A model generated the notes under the pieces. The model was not told the DNA's origin, did not search any database, and was given only the letters and a program-made list of their open reading frames with translations. Of a DNA stretch of 32,637 nt, positions 17,745 to 26,030 are shown piece by piece. The stretch lies in contig WNDY01000046.1 in the NCBI GenBank assembly GCA_009914555.1, positions 1 to 32,637 of the forward strand, written 5' to 3'. A program made the translations under genes and the position numbers. Every line of letters begins with the position of its first letter. Position 1 is the first letter of the stretch. This DNA is from Xylophilus sp. (GTDB lineage: Bacteria > Pseudomonadota > Gammaproteobacteria > Burkholderiales > Burkholderiaceae_C).

Positions 17745-18926
17745 CTACTGGATCCCGCTCGGAACAGGCGCTTCGCCGGTGAGGACCCAGTGACCGACAT
17801 TGCGCGTTTTGTACTCTTCAGGGTTGTGAAGCGTATGCGTGCGGATGTTGCGCCAAAAGCGATCGAGGCCCAGCGAGTTGGAAGTCGACCGTGCACCCAT
17901 CACCTCGAAGATCCTGCTGGTGACCTCCAACGCGGTGTTGCCGGCAAAGGCGTTGGCCGCTGCAAGCCGGACCGCTGCCTTGCCGCGCTCGTCGAAGGTC
18001 AACGCGCGGCTGCGACTCCAGACGCGATCGAAAACCGCCAGGGCCTCGTCCGCCAGCATCGTGGCGGCCAAGGTCTTCGTGTACATGTCGCCGTAGACGC
18101 GCTTGACCCAGGGGTCGTCGATGTGTCGATCCACCCCTGAATGAACCCAGGGCCGGCTCTGGTTCACCGTGTAGTCGCGCGCTGCCTGCAATGCGCCTTG
18201 CGCGCTTCCGATGAAGACATTGAGCAACACACTTTGCTGCGTGAAAGGGATGAGTGTCCGGAAGGCTTCAGCTTCACTTGCCTCCGGCTGGTAGACCTCC
18301 GCCGCCTCCACTCGGACATTCTCGTAGGTGCATGTGCCGCTGCCGGTCTGGCGCTGGCCGAACGCGTCCCAGTCGTTCAGCGACTTCCATCCGGCGCGCG
18401 TGCTCGGAATGGCCCCCGCCATCGTCTTGCCGGAGTCCTCGTCGAGCCAGGTGATCGTCACGTGGTCGGCGATATGGCTGCCGGACGTGAAGGGCTTGTG
18501 ACCATTGAGGATCCAGTGGTCACCCTCTCGACGGCCCTTGAGCGTATTGGCTCTGGAGTTGTCGTTGTTGGACCAGAACCAGTTGCCGCGCACCGACGCT
18601 GCGTAGAGCTCGGCGGCCTGCCGTCCATTTCCTCTCAGGTAGGCTGCGTGCTGTGCCCCCGTGTGGTATCCGTAGAGATGGGCAAGCGAGCCGTCCACCT
18701 TCGCGAACTCCCGAACGATGCGCAGCGCCTTGGACCAGGGCTGTCCATCGCCGCCGTATTCACCGGGAATCGTGAGCTTGAGCAGGCCGCTTTCCTTCAG
18801 CAATGCCAGTTGATCCAGCGGCTGCCCGCCGGCCTTGTCCCGATCGACGGCGTCGCGGGCAAAACGCTCGCGCAACTCCGCCGCTTTCTGAAGGTAGGGA
18901 TCGTTGCGATCGATGTCGAAATCCAT
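17745..18926 (-). CDS. Acyl-CoA-dehydrogenase-fold flavin monooxygenase (SfnC/DszC-like), copy 3
   Basis: The 393-residue protein shows the DszC/SfnC markers WDAFGQRQTGSGT at about 186-198 and FWRNIRTHTLHNP at about 357-369, with the conserved histidine. The region YLQKAAELRERFARDAVDRD at the N-terminus is usual for this group. It should oxidise a sulfur compound using reduced flavin from a partner reductase. It is the fourth gene of the minus-strand unit that begins at 22383, 41 bp after the short luciferase-like gene. The open frame extends to 19421 without similarity; ATG 18926 fits the family. Its closest look-alike in this window is copy 1, by the WDxxGQRQT and FWRN motifs. Confidence 0.87.
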   Translation of the reverse strand: MDFDIDRNDPYLQKAAELRERFARDAVDRDKAGGQPLDQLALLKESGLLKLTIPGEYGGDGQPWSKALRIVREFAKVDGSLAHLYGYHTGAQHAAYLRGNGRQAAELYAASVRGNWFWSNNDNSRANTLKGRREGDHWILNGHKPFTSGSHIADHVTITWLDEDSGKTMAGAIPSTRAGWKSLNDWDAFGQRQTGSGTCTYENVRVEAAEVYQPEASEAEAFRTLIPFTQQSVLLNVFIGSAQGALQAARDYTVNQSRPWVHSGVDRHIDDPWVKRVYGDMYTKTLAATMLADEALAVFDRVWSRSRALTFDERGKAAVRLAAANAFAGNTALEVTSRIFEVMGARSTSNSLGLDRFWRNIRTHTLHNPEEYKTRNVGHWVLTGEAPVPSGIQ

Positions 18927-18967
18927 GGTGAACTCTGGTTCGTTGTCCGAAGAATCGTCAGCTTGGG

Positions 18968-19831
18968 TCACACCTGAGCTGCATTGCCGGTATCGAGAAA
19001 CACCGCGTGCTCGGTCCGGGCGACCCGGCCGCTTCTTCCCAGCCCCAGTGCGGCGCGGATCGTCGTCGGGACTTCCGCCGTGCCTGCCTGTGGACTGGGT
19101 GTCCAGGTGGTCAATGAGGCCAGATCGGAAAGCCCAAGCACCAGTCCCACGTCCCCTGCGGAATACGCAATGCGCGCGCCGGAACGCACATCGCTGCCGG
19201 ACGCGGTCAGCAACAGATCGACGCCCGATCCGTCGTCGTCCCGGTCGCCCTCCTCCCAAAGCAGGACAAGTGGCGGCTTCTCTGTCTGGTCCGTCGGAAG
19301 TGTCAACGGACCGCCAATGCCCGGATACGCTGGTTCCGAGACGCGGACGATGCGATGCGCATCGACATAGCGGCCGGCTTCCGTGTCTCCAGCGATCGCA
19401 TCGAGCGGCCAGCTGTCCCAAAGCGCTGACACCAGGCGCAGGTAGCCGGCAGCGGAAGGCCTTGCGCCAGGGGTCGGGGGCGCGAACCAGCCATGAACCT
19501 CCGTGCCCTCGCTCGCTCCCAGACCGATGCGCTTGCCGTGCAGCGCGCTCAGTGTCGAGACCGTGCGCGCAAGGTTGATGGGATGCTGGCGCGCCACATC
19601 GGCGCGAATGATCACCTTGCTCGAACGCGTGGCCGCGAGCAGGAAGCCAGCGAAGATGCTGCGGTCACGGACCTGGTGCTCGGGCGTACCGAAGCCGACT
19701 GCAAAAGCAGCGACCGGCAAGCGATCGAGTGCCCGGCCAAGCTCCGCCGCACGCTCGCCCCCCTGGGCCAGGGTCTCGGTGAGGGCTTCGAGCAGGTCGC
19801 CGGAGAGATCGAGAATCGTGCGGGTGCTCAT
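18968..19831 (-). CDS. Short luciferase-like flavin oxidoreductase family protein
   Basis: The 287-residue protein has the luciferase-like pattern in its core: FAGFLLAATRSSKVIIRADV, then HPINLARTVSTLSALHGKR followed by IGLGAS, then LVSALWDSWPLDAI, and a late LVLLWEEGDRD segment that aligns with the phosphate-binding region of this family. Compared with the roughly 420-460 residues of NtaA/DszA enzymes it is short. The usual GRxxWNVVTG motif is replaced by KRIGLGASEG, and the QAG-S-GR phosphate loop is not recognisable. It probably does not bind FMN in the standard way. Its ATG overlaps the stop of the full-length luciferase-family gene (ATGA), so it may be a partner subunit, as LuxB is for LuxA. 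This role is inference. Confidence 0.8.
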   Translation of the reverse strand: MSTRTILDLSGDLLEALTETLAQGGERAAELGRALDRLPVAAFAVGFGTPEHQVRDRSIFAGFLLAATRSSKVIIRADVARQHPINLARTVSTLSALHGKRIGLGASEGTEVHGWFAPPTPGARPSAAGYLRLVSALWDSWPLDAIAGDTEAGRYVDAHRIVRVSEPAYPGIGGPLTLPTDQTEKPPLVLLWEEGDRDDDGSGVDLLLTASGSDVRSGARIAYSAGDVGLVLGLSDLASLTTWTPSPQAGTAEVPTTIRAALGLGRSGRVARTEHAVFLDTGNAAQV

Positions 19832-21093
19832 CGGGCGATCTCCTTGAGGCGGCGAGCGAAGGGAACATGGCTGGGTTCCGCAGAGACCAGCCCGCGGCGG
19901 CGCAGCACCGGCACGACGTGGTCCACGAACTCCCGAAGGCCGATCGGATTGGCATCGAACAGAAGGTTGAAGCCGTCGGCCGCGCCGCCCCGGTACCACT
20001 GCTCCACCACATCGGCGAAGCGCTCGGGCGTTCCAACGAAGAACTGATGGCCAAAGCCAGAGAAGTGGCGCACCAGTTGCCCGATCGTGAGTGAGTTGGC
20101 GACACCGTACACGGTGATCGATTTCCTGAAGCCAGCCGACCCACGCTCGGTGGAGCCCGCTATCTGCTCCAGGTTCGACGCCGGCGCCTCGAGGTCCAGC
20201 CGAGCCGGATCCACGTCCAGCAGGCTCGCGAAACGGCGCAGCACGTAGTCCTTGGGACCGAGCTGGTTTACCAGCTGGAACCGCGCCTCCGCTTCCTCAT
20301 CGGTCGAGCCGATCACCAGGTGGACACCCGGCAGCACCACGGGCGCAGGCCGACCTGCCTCCCTGGCCATCGAATGGAGCTCCAGGCGATTGCGGCGCGC
20401 GACCTCGAACACCGTCTCCGCAGCAAACACTGCGTCGGCGCTGCCCGCCGCGAGGCGTCGACCTTGCTCCGAGCCGCCCGCCTGAACGATGAGCGGCGTG
20501 ATCTCCCTCGCAAAGCTCGCAACACGCCCGCCGCTTCGAATCGCCCCAGCATCGAGCGCATAGTTGAAGAGCGCACCCTCGTACGAGAGCCCCTGCCCCG
20601 TTCGGACCGCAGCCACATAGGCCTGATAGACGTCGAGGAACTCGGTGGCACGGGCATAGCGATCCGCCCGTTCCGGTGCCTCGGACAAATTGAAATCCTG
20701 CAGCGACAACTGCGGAACGCCAGTGACCACGTTCCAGCCGAAGCGCCCGCGCGACAGCAGGTTGTATTCGAGCAGGCGCTCGGCCAGTTCGACGGGGTCG
20801 TTCGCGCTGGTGGAGACGGTCGCGATCACGCCCAGCCGGGTCGTCTCCGAAAGGACGACCGCCAGCGTCGAGAGCGGCTCGACCATGCGGCCCGGACGGA
20901 TCGCCGGATTGGCCGACAACCCCGGGCTGTCGGCCAGGAAGATGCCGTCCAGCCCGCCATCCTCGGCGGTGCGCGCCACGCCGCGCCAGAAGCTCTCGGT
21001 CAGGTTGTCGAGCGCATGCGTGCCCGGCGCACGCCACGCGCCGGCATCGGCGCCGAAGTCGTAGATGTTTGCGTTGAGAACAAAGCCAGTCAT
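19828..21093 (-). CDS. FMNH2-dependent monooxygenase, NtaA/SnaA/DszA (luciferase-like) family
   Basis: The 421-residue protein has the subfamily markers in order: DGIFLADSPGL at about 49-59, LSETTRLGVIATVSTSANDP at 81-100, GRFGWNVVTG at 116-125, ERADRYARATEFLDVY, and the phosphate loop QAGGSEQGRRLAAGSADAVF at about 204-223. The FMN-binding features appear intact. By family it oxygenates a carbon next to sulfur or nitrogen with reduced FMN. It lies 30 bp after the DszC-like gene at 21124 and overlaps the start of the short luciferase-like gene. Its sequence differs widely from the other full-length member at 9842-11236, so the two are not recent duplicates. Confidence 0.9.
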   Translation of the reverse strand: MTGFVLNANIYDFGADAGAWRAPGTHALDNLTESFWRGVARTAEDGGLDGIFLADSPGLSANPAIRPGRMVEPLSTLAVVLSETTRLGVIATVSTSANDPVELAERLLEYNLLSRGRFGWNVVTGVPQLSLQDFNLSEAPERADRYARATEFLDVYQAYVAAVRTGQGLSYEGALFNYALDAGAIRSGGRVASFAREITPLIVQAGGSEQGRRLAAGSADAVFAAETVFEVARRNRLELHSMAREAGRPAPVVLPGVHLVIGSTDEEAEARFQLVNQLGPKDYVLRRFASLLDVDPARLDLEAPASNLEQIAGSTERGSAGFRKSITVYGVANSLTIGQLVRHFSGFGHQFFVGTPERFADVVEQWYRGGAADGFNLLFDANPIGLREFVDHVVPVLRRRGLVSAEPSHVPFARRLKEIAR

Positions 21094-21123
21094 GTGTTCG
21101 TAGCCCGGAACAAGAAGAACGGA

Positions 21124-22383
21124 TCAGGCGCGAACGGTCGGCGCGGTCCCCGCGTACCAGATGTCCGGCAGGGGAACCCCATTGAGTGCCTCGTGGCCGA
21201 GCACGCGGGCTTTCTGCGGCGAAGGGTTGTGCGATGCCAAGGTCCGGGCGTTGCGCCAGTGCCTGTCGAATCCGCGGCTTGCGACGGTGAGGGAACCACC
21301 GCCTATGTCGAAGAGGGACTGGGCCGCGTCCATGACCAGCGAGGGCAGCACCACCTGCAGTTGCGTCACCGTTCGATGCGCATCGCGGCAGCCCTCCTCG
21401 TTGGCCGCATTGACGTGTGCCTCCAACTGGCGCGCGGCAGATCGAACCGCATGCAATGCGGTGCCCGCAACCGCGGAGACGCGCCCCACGATCTCCTGCA
21501 CGACGGGATCCTCGGCCGGCGTGGAAGCGGCGGCGTGGCTGAAGTGCCGCTGTCGGCCCTGGAGCCACCCGGCAGCATCCTCGAACGCACGGATCGCGAT
21601 ACCGGCCAAGGTCGCCAGGTGAGTGAGCTGGGCCATGGCATCGTGACGCGCTGACCGCGCGCCCTCGGCCGTCGAGCGCGGGCGCACACGTCCGGGCTCG
21701 ACAAGCACGTTCTCGAAGTGCATGGAGCCGCTCATCGTCAGCCGCTGGCCGATGCCGTCCCAATCATCGACGACGACGACACCTTCGGCTCGGCGAGGGA
21801 CCGTCGCAATGACATGCGTGCCTGCGTCGTCCGCGGCGAACACATTCACCCAGTCCGCGTAGCCGGCACCGGTCGTGTAGAACTTGCGGCCATTCAGCCG
21901 AAGGCGGCCATCCGCCCCGCGTGCCACCCTGGTGTCGACGGCGCCGACCTGGACGTTCCCGACTTCCGTGGTGGCGCTGCCGAAGATCCGCCCCTGGGCG
22001 ATCTCGCGTGCATCGATGGCGCTGCCTGGCGCTTCAGGCACCTGCACCACGTGTTCGACATGCAGGAAATGCGAGCGCAGGCTTTGAGCCGCACTCGAGT
22101 CGGCGCGCGCCAGCGCGACGATCAGGTCCACCGTCTGGGCGTAGCCCAGCCCGCCACCGCCCGCGTCCAGCGGAAGGCGCGCCGCGGTGACGCCCAGGCG
22201 GGCGAGTTCACGGAGCTCTTCCTCGAGTGAACCGCCCCGCAGATCCCGCTCCACTGCGCGGGATGCGAGTTGCTTCAACGCACCATCGATCCCGGCCGGA
22301 TCACGAACGAAACCGAGGCTTCGCGCATCGAGCCCCGGAAAGAGCGTCTCGGCACCAGCCGCAGTTTTTGATCCGGCGCTCAT
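21124..22383 (-). CDS. Acyl-CoA-dehydrogenase-fold flavin monooxygenase (DszC-like), copy 4
   Basis: The 419-residue protein has the DszC-type motifs GRKFYTTGAGYADWVNVFA, WDGIGQRLTMSGS at about 208-220, and HWRNARTLASHNP at about 375-387. The last motif differs from the THTLH of the other copies but keeps the final histidine. By family it is a reduced-flavin-dependent sulfur oxygenase. It is the first gene of the minus-strand unit, divergent from the second peptide-type importer, so its promoter lies in the AT-rich gap at 22384-22472. It most resembles copy 2 in the GRKFY segment. The substrate is unknown. Confidence 0.86.
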   Translation of the reverse strand: MSAGSKTAAGAETLFPGLDARSLGFVRDPAGIDGALKQLASRAVERDLRGGSLEEELRELARLGVTAARLPLDAGGGGLGYAQTVDLIVALARADSSAAQSLRSHFLHVEHVVQVPEAPGSAIDAREIAQGRIFGSATTEVGNVQVGAVDTRVARGADGRLRLNGRKFYTTGAGYADWVNVFAADDAGTHVIATVPRRAEGVVVVDDWDGIGQRLTMSGSMHFENVLVEPGRVRPRSTAEGARSARHDAMAQLTHLATLAGIAIRAFEDAAGWLQGRQRHFSHAAASTPAEDPVVQEIVGRVSAVAGTALHAVRSAARQLEAHVNAANEEGCRDAHRTVTQLQVVLPSLVMDAAQSLFDIGGGSLTVASRGFDRHWRNARTLASHNPSPQKARVLGHEALNGVPLPDIWYAGTAPTVRA

Positions 22384-22410
22384 CGCGCCACCTCAAGCAG
22401 GAAACGAATC

Positions 22411-22440
22411 TTCATATTCAGAATGGTAATAATCGATCAA
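22411..22440 (-). promoter_or_regulatory. Candidate promoter for the minus-strand DszC-like gene
   Basis: On the minus strand TTGATC (22435-22440) resembles a -35 box and TATGAA (22411-22416) a -10 box, with an 18-base spacer. Transcription would begin near 22404, about 20 bases before the ATG at 22383. The surrounding AT-rich DNA supports a promoter, but each box matches the consensus at only four of six positions. Confidence 0.4.
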
Positions 22441-22493
22441 TTTCTTATGGATCATACTTGGAAGGACCGAAATTGATACGAATAAATTTCAAT

Positions 22494-24164
22494 ATGAGCC
22501 ATCACTTTTCATTTAATGAAATGATTTCACACCTTGCCAAGCCGCTGGCAAGCGCTTTTGCCATTTCGGCACTGGGCCTTGCAGTGGTCGCCTGCTCCGA
22601 AAAAAGCGCACCCTCCGCACCGGAATCGACTGTCAAGACCGATTCCGCGTCGCCCACCCGCGGCGGGCAACTGGTCGTCGCGCTCCGGGCCGAACCGGCG
22701 CAACTCAACCCGCTGGTCGACCAGGGCTCGGGCGCGCACTCCGTGCGCCCTGCGCTCGACTCACTGGTCTGGGACAACGGCGACGGAACGTACGAGCCCT
22801 GGCTGGCCACGAGTTGGGAGGTGTCCGACGACGCATCGACCTACGTCTTTCACCTGCGCAAGGACGTGAAGTTCCATGACGGCACGCCGCTGAACGCGGA
22901 GGCGGTCAAGGCCAACTTCGACTACGTGCTGAACCCGGCCAACAAGTCCACGGGCTCCACGGCCAAGCTCAAGCCCGTCGCCACGGTCGTTGACGAATAC
23001 ACGCTGTCGGTCAAGCTGGCCACGCCGGAATCCAGCTTCCTGACGCTCATCGCAGCGCCCTACTTCGGCATCCTGTCCAAGGCGCAGCTCGAGAATGATC
23101 CCAAGTCACTGGCAACGAAGCTCATCGGTACCGGCCCCTTCAAGTTCGACAACTGGGTGAAAGGCCAGAGCCTCACGTACGTTCGCAACGACGACTACAA
23201 CTGGGCCCCGGCCAAGTTCCATCGCGGAACGGCCTACGTCGACAGCATCAAGTACGTCTTCCTGCCTGAAGACCAGACGCGCTACAACGCCCTCGCGACC
23301 AAGGAGGCCCAGGTCGTCGACTATGTTCCGCCGGAGTACGCCAAGCAGACCAAGGCCAGCACGGACTACCAGACCCAGGAATTCCTGCTCCCTGGCGTCG
23401 GCTACAGCCTCCACCTGAACACGCGCCGCCCGCCTTTCGACCAGAAAGAAGTGCGCCAGGCCCTGCTGCACGGCCTCAATCGCGCCGAGATCGTGGCGAG
23501 CGCGACGTTCGGCGCCTACCCCACGCAGGAGTACCTCGCGAGCACCACCCCGGATTTCGCGAAGAACCTCAAGAACAAGATCAGCTACGACCCCGACCTC
23601 GCGGCTCGCCTGCTCGACAAGGCCGGCTGGTCGCAGCGTGATAGCGAGGGCTACCGCGTCAAGGACGGGCAGCGCCTGAGCTCGTTCGTTCCCTATGCCG
23701 ACAACGATCAGCTCGCGCAGCGCACGCTCGAGCAGGTCCAGATCGATGCACGCAAGCTGGGCTTCGAGATCCAGCTGCAGCCCGTCACGGACCTGCCCGA
23801 GCGTCTCTACAACGGCAACTACGGCTTGCTTGGGTCCTTCCAGTCCGAAGCCACCGGCATGCAACTCTGGCGCCTGTATGGAAGCGACAACATCAGCGAC
23901 GGCTCGACGGTCGGCTCCAACGCCTCCTTCCTGCGCATTCCCGAGCTCGATGCCGTCCTCGCGAAGGCGCGTGCTGCAGGCAAGGCAGAAGACCGTGCCA
24001 AGTACTACGCCGAGGCGCAGGAAATCCTGCCCGAGTACGCACCTTCCGTTCCGCTGTACTCCCGCGCGCGTCTGATTGCCGTTCAGAAGAACGTGCACGG
24101 CGTCACCTGGGACAACGCATGGCCCCAGCCTTTCCTCTTCGACGCGTGGATCGCGCAACCCTGA
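22494..24164 (+). CDS. ABC importer substrate-binding lipoprotein, family 5 (DppA/OppA-like)
   Basis: The 556-residue protein has a lipoprotein signal peptide with lipobox LAVVAC (Cys34), so it should be anchored to a membrane facing the periplasm. The mature part has family-5 markers: RGGQLVVALRAEPAQLNPL, LATSWEVSDDASTYVFHLR, and VKFHDGTPLNAEAVKANFDY. It delivers a peptide-like or related ligand to the permeases encoded downstream. The start is uncertain. ATG 22494 is used here. TTG 22473 has the best ribosome site (AGGA six bases before it). ATG 22521 gives the most normal signal peptide (MISHLAKPL) but no ribosome site. The codons before about 22540 are strikingly AT-rich compared with the rest of the gene. 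Confidence 0.9.
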   Translation: MSHHFSFNEMISHLAKPLASAFAISALGLAVVACSEKSAPSAPESTVKTDSASPTRGGQLVVALRAEPAQLNPLVDQGSGAHSVRPALDSLVWDNGDGTYEPWLATSWEVSDDASTYVFHLRKDVKFHDGTPLNAEAVKANFDYVLNPANKSTGSTAKLKPVATVVDEYTLSVKLATPESSFLTLIAAPYFGILSKAQLENDPKSLATKLIGTGPFKFDNWVKGQSLTYVRNDDYNWAPAKFHRGTAYVDSIKYVFLPEDQTRYNALATKEAQVVDYVPPEYAKQTKASTDYQTQEFLLPGVGYSLHLNTRRPPFDQKEVRQALLHGLNRAEIVASATFGAYPTQEYLASTTPDFAKNLKNKISYDPDLAARLLDKAGWSQRDSEGYRVKDGQRLSSFVPYADNDQLAQRTLEQVQIDARKLGFEIQLQPVTDLPERLYNGNYGLLGSFQSEATGMQLWRLYGSDNISDGSTVGSNASFLRIPELDAVLAKARAAGKAEDRAKYYAEAQEILPEYAPSVPLYSRARLIAVQKNVHGVTWDNAWPQPFLFDAWIAQP

Positions 24165-24192
24165 AGACGCACGAGAGAAGCGACCGGCGCCC

Positions 24193-25152
24193 GTGACCGT
24201 GGACTCCAGATTTCTTCGCGTCGCGCGACGTCTCGCGATTGCAGCCGCCACCATCCTGGGAGCGAACACGGTCGCCTTCCTCGCGTTGCGGCTGGTGCCG
24301 GTCGATCCCGCCTTCGTGATCGCCGGCGCAGGCAGCGATGCCGTCGCGATCACACCCGAGGTGCTGGCGGCGATCCGCAGCGAATACCACCTCGATCGGC
24401 CGCTCCCCGTGCAATACCTGCTCTACCTCGCGCGCCTCGTGCACGGCGACCTGGGCATCTCCTATGTGCAGGAACAGCCGGTGGCACGGTTGATCGCCGA
24501 ACAGGCGGGCCCGACCATCGCCCTGGCCGCGCTGGCCAGCCTGTTTGCAATCACCTTTTCTCTGCTTGCCGGTGTCCTCACTGCAGGACGCCGCCGCGCT
24601 GGCGCAGCAGCTCAGGCGGTCGAACTGCTCCTGGCCTCCACGCCGGTGTTCTGGATCGGATTCCTGCTGATGCTGCTCTTCTCGGTGAAGTGGCGCGTGT
24701 TTCCCCTGCTCGACGCCGGCGACCTGCGCACCCTCATCCTTCCCGCACTCACGATCGCATTGCCAACCGCCGCGCCCCTGGCACAGGTGCTGCGCCGCGC
24801 GATGGAGGACGTGCTCGAACAACCCTTTGTCATGACTGCGCGGTCGCGCGGCCTGTCGGTGCTGGCGGTCAAGCTACGTCACGGCCTGCGGCACGCGGTC
24901 ATTCCATACCTCACGATGCTCGGCTTCTCCTTCGGCGCCCTGCTCGGTGGAGCTGCCATCACGGAAACCCTGTTCGGCAGACCAGGGCTCGGGCGACTGC
25001 TGGTCAACGCGGTGACGCGGCAGGACATGCCGCTGGTGCTCGGCCTCGTGACCGTCAGCACGCTCGCCTTCGTGATCGTCAACACGCTGATCGACTTCGC
25101 CTACATCTTCATCGATCACCGCCTGGGCAGCGAGCTGCCGTCGTCGCCATGA
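24193..25152 (+). CDS. Peptide-type ABC importer permease (DppB-like)
   Basis: The 319-residue protein begins with a membrane helix ending in LRLVPVDPAFVIAG, the DppB/OppB signature position, then EYHLDRPLPVQYLLYLARL and HGDLGISY in the periplasmic loop. The EAA-type loop near the end reads RGLSVLAVKLRHGLRHAVIP. The start is a GTG at 24193 (a second GTG is at 24199); the frame runs upstream into the binding-protein gene without similarity. It lies 28 bp after the lipoprotein gene, and its stop overlaps the next start (ATGA). By family it forms half of the importer pore. Confidence 0.9.
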   Translation: MTVDSRFLRVARRLAIAAATILGANTVAFLALRLVPVDPAFVIAGAGSDAVAITPEVLAAIRSEYHLDRPLPVQYLLYLARLVHGDLGISYVQEQPVARLIAEQAGPTIALAALASLFAITFSLLAGVLTAGRRRAGAAAQAVELLLASTPVFWIGFLLMLLFSVKWRVFPLLDAGDLRTLILPALTIALPTAAPLAQVLRRAMEDVLEQPFVMTARSRGLSVLAVKLRHGLRHAVIPYLTMLGFSFGALLGGAAITETLFGRPGLGRLLVNAVTRQDMPLVLGLVTVSTLAFVIVNTLIDFAYIFIDHRLGSELPSSP

Positions 25153-26030
25153 ACACCTCCGGGACTCTCGTGGCGGAACGACCACTGCCCATCGAGCGCG
25201 CGCCGCGTAGCCGCTGGCGAGTTCCCCGGGCGGCGACGTGTGTCGCTGCCGCGGCCCTCGGCGTGTTCGTGCTGCTGCTCCTGGCTGCCTTGTTGCCCTC
25301 GCTGCTCGCGCCCGGTGATCCGTTCTCGGCGAACCGTGCCCACATCTTGCAGCCTCCCTCGGCACAACACCTGCTCGGAACCGACCAGATCGGCCGCGAT
25401 GTCTACACCCGCATCGTGCATGGCGCGCGCCCGTCGATCTTCCTAGGCATCGGTGCCATTGCCATCGCACTCGGCGTGGGTACGTTGCTGGGACTGCTGG
25501 CCGGGCTCACCCGCCGGGTCGTTCCGACGGTCATCATGCGCGCCACTGACATCGGTGCGGCGTTTCCGGAACTCCTGCTCGCGGTCTTCATCGTGTCGCT
25601 CTTCGGCAGCGGCATCCTGAACGCCACGATCGCCATCGGCATCGCCGGCATTCCCTACTACACCCGCATCGTGCGTGCGGAAACGCTTCGCGTGCGCGGA
25701 TCGGCCTACGTCGAGGCGGCGCGCTCCCTTGGACTGAGTCCGGCGCAGCTGGTCTGGCTCCACGTGGTCCCCAATGCGCTGCGCCCCCTGGTGGTCGTGG
25801 CGACCATCGGGCTGGGCAGCGCCACGCTGGCCGGAGCGGCACTGAGCTTCCTGGGTCTGGGCACCCCTCCTCCGACCCCTGAATGGGGATCCATGCTGAC
25901 CAACGCAAGAAACTTCCTCACCATGGGATGGTGGGCGGCCGTCTTTCCCGGTCTCGCCATCACCTTGTTCGTGATGAGCACCACCATCCTGGGCCGATGG
26001 CTCCAGCAGCGATCGGAGGGAAGGCTGTAA
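25149..26030 (+). CDS. Peptide-type ABC importer permease (DppC-like)
   Basis: The 293-residue protein has the DppC layout: a short cytoplasmic tail, a first helix at about 30-52, the GTDQIGRD motif at 77-84, and the EAA-type loop EAARSLGLSPAQLVWLHVVP. It ends with the usual PEWGSMLTNARNFL segment and a final helix. The start overlaps the DppB-like stop, and its own stop shares one base with the ATPase start (TAATG), so all three are likely co-translated. A strong ribosome site (GGAGGGAAGG) for the ATPase lies inside its last codons. Confidence 0.92.
   Translation: MNTSGTLVAERPLPIERAPRSRWRVPRAATCVAAAALGVFVLLLLAALLPSLLAPGDPFSANRAHILQPPSAQHLLGTDQIGRDVYTRIVHGARPSIFLGIGAIAIALGVGTLLGLLAGLTRRVVPTVIMRATDIGAAFPELLLAVFIVSLFGSGILNATIAIGIAGIPYYTRIVRAETLRVRGSAYVEAARSLGLSPAQLVWLHVVPNALRPLVVVATIGLGSATLAGAALSFLGLGTPPPTPEWGSMLTNARNFLTMGWWAAVFPGLAITLFVMSTTILGRWLQQRSEGRL

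Noticed and set aside
17745..19421. Extended 558-codon version of the DszC-like gene
   Set aside because: The first 165 codons overlap the short luciferase-like gene in another frame and lack similarity; ATG 18926 gives the normal family N-terminus.
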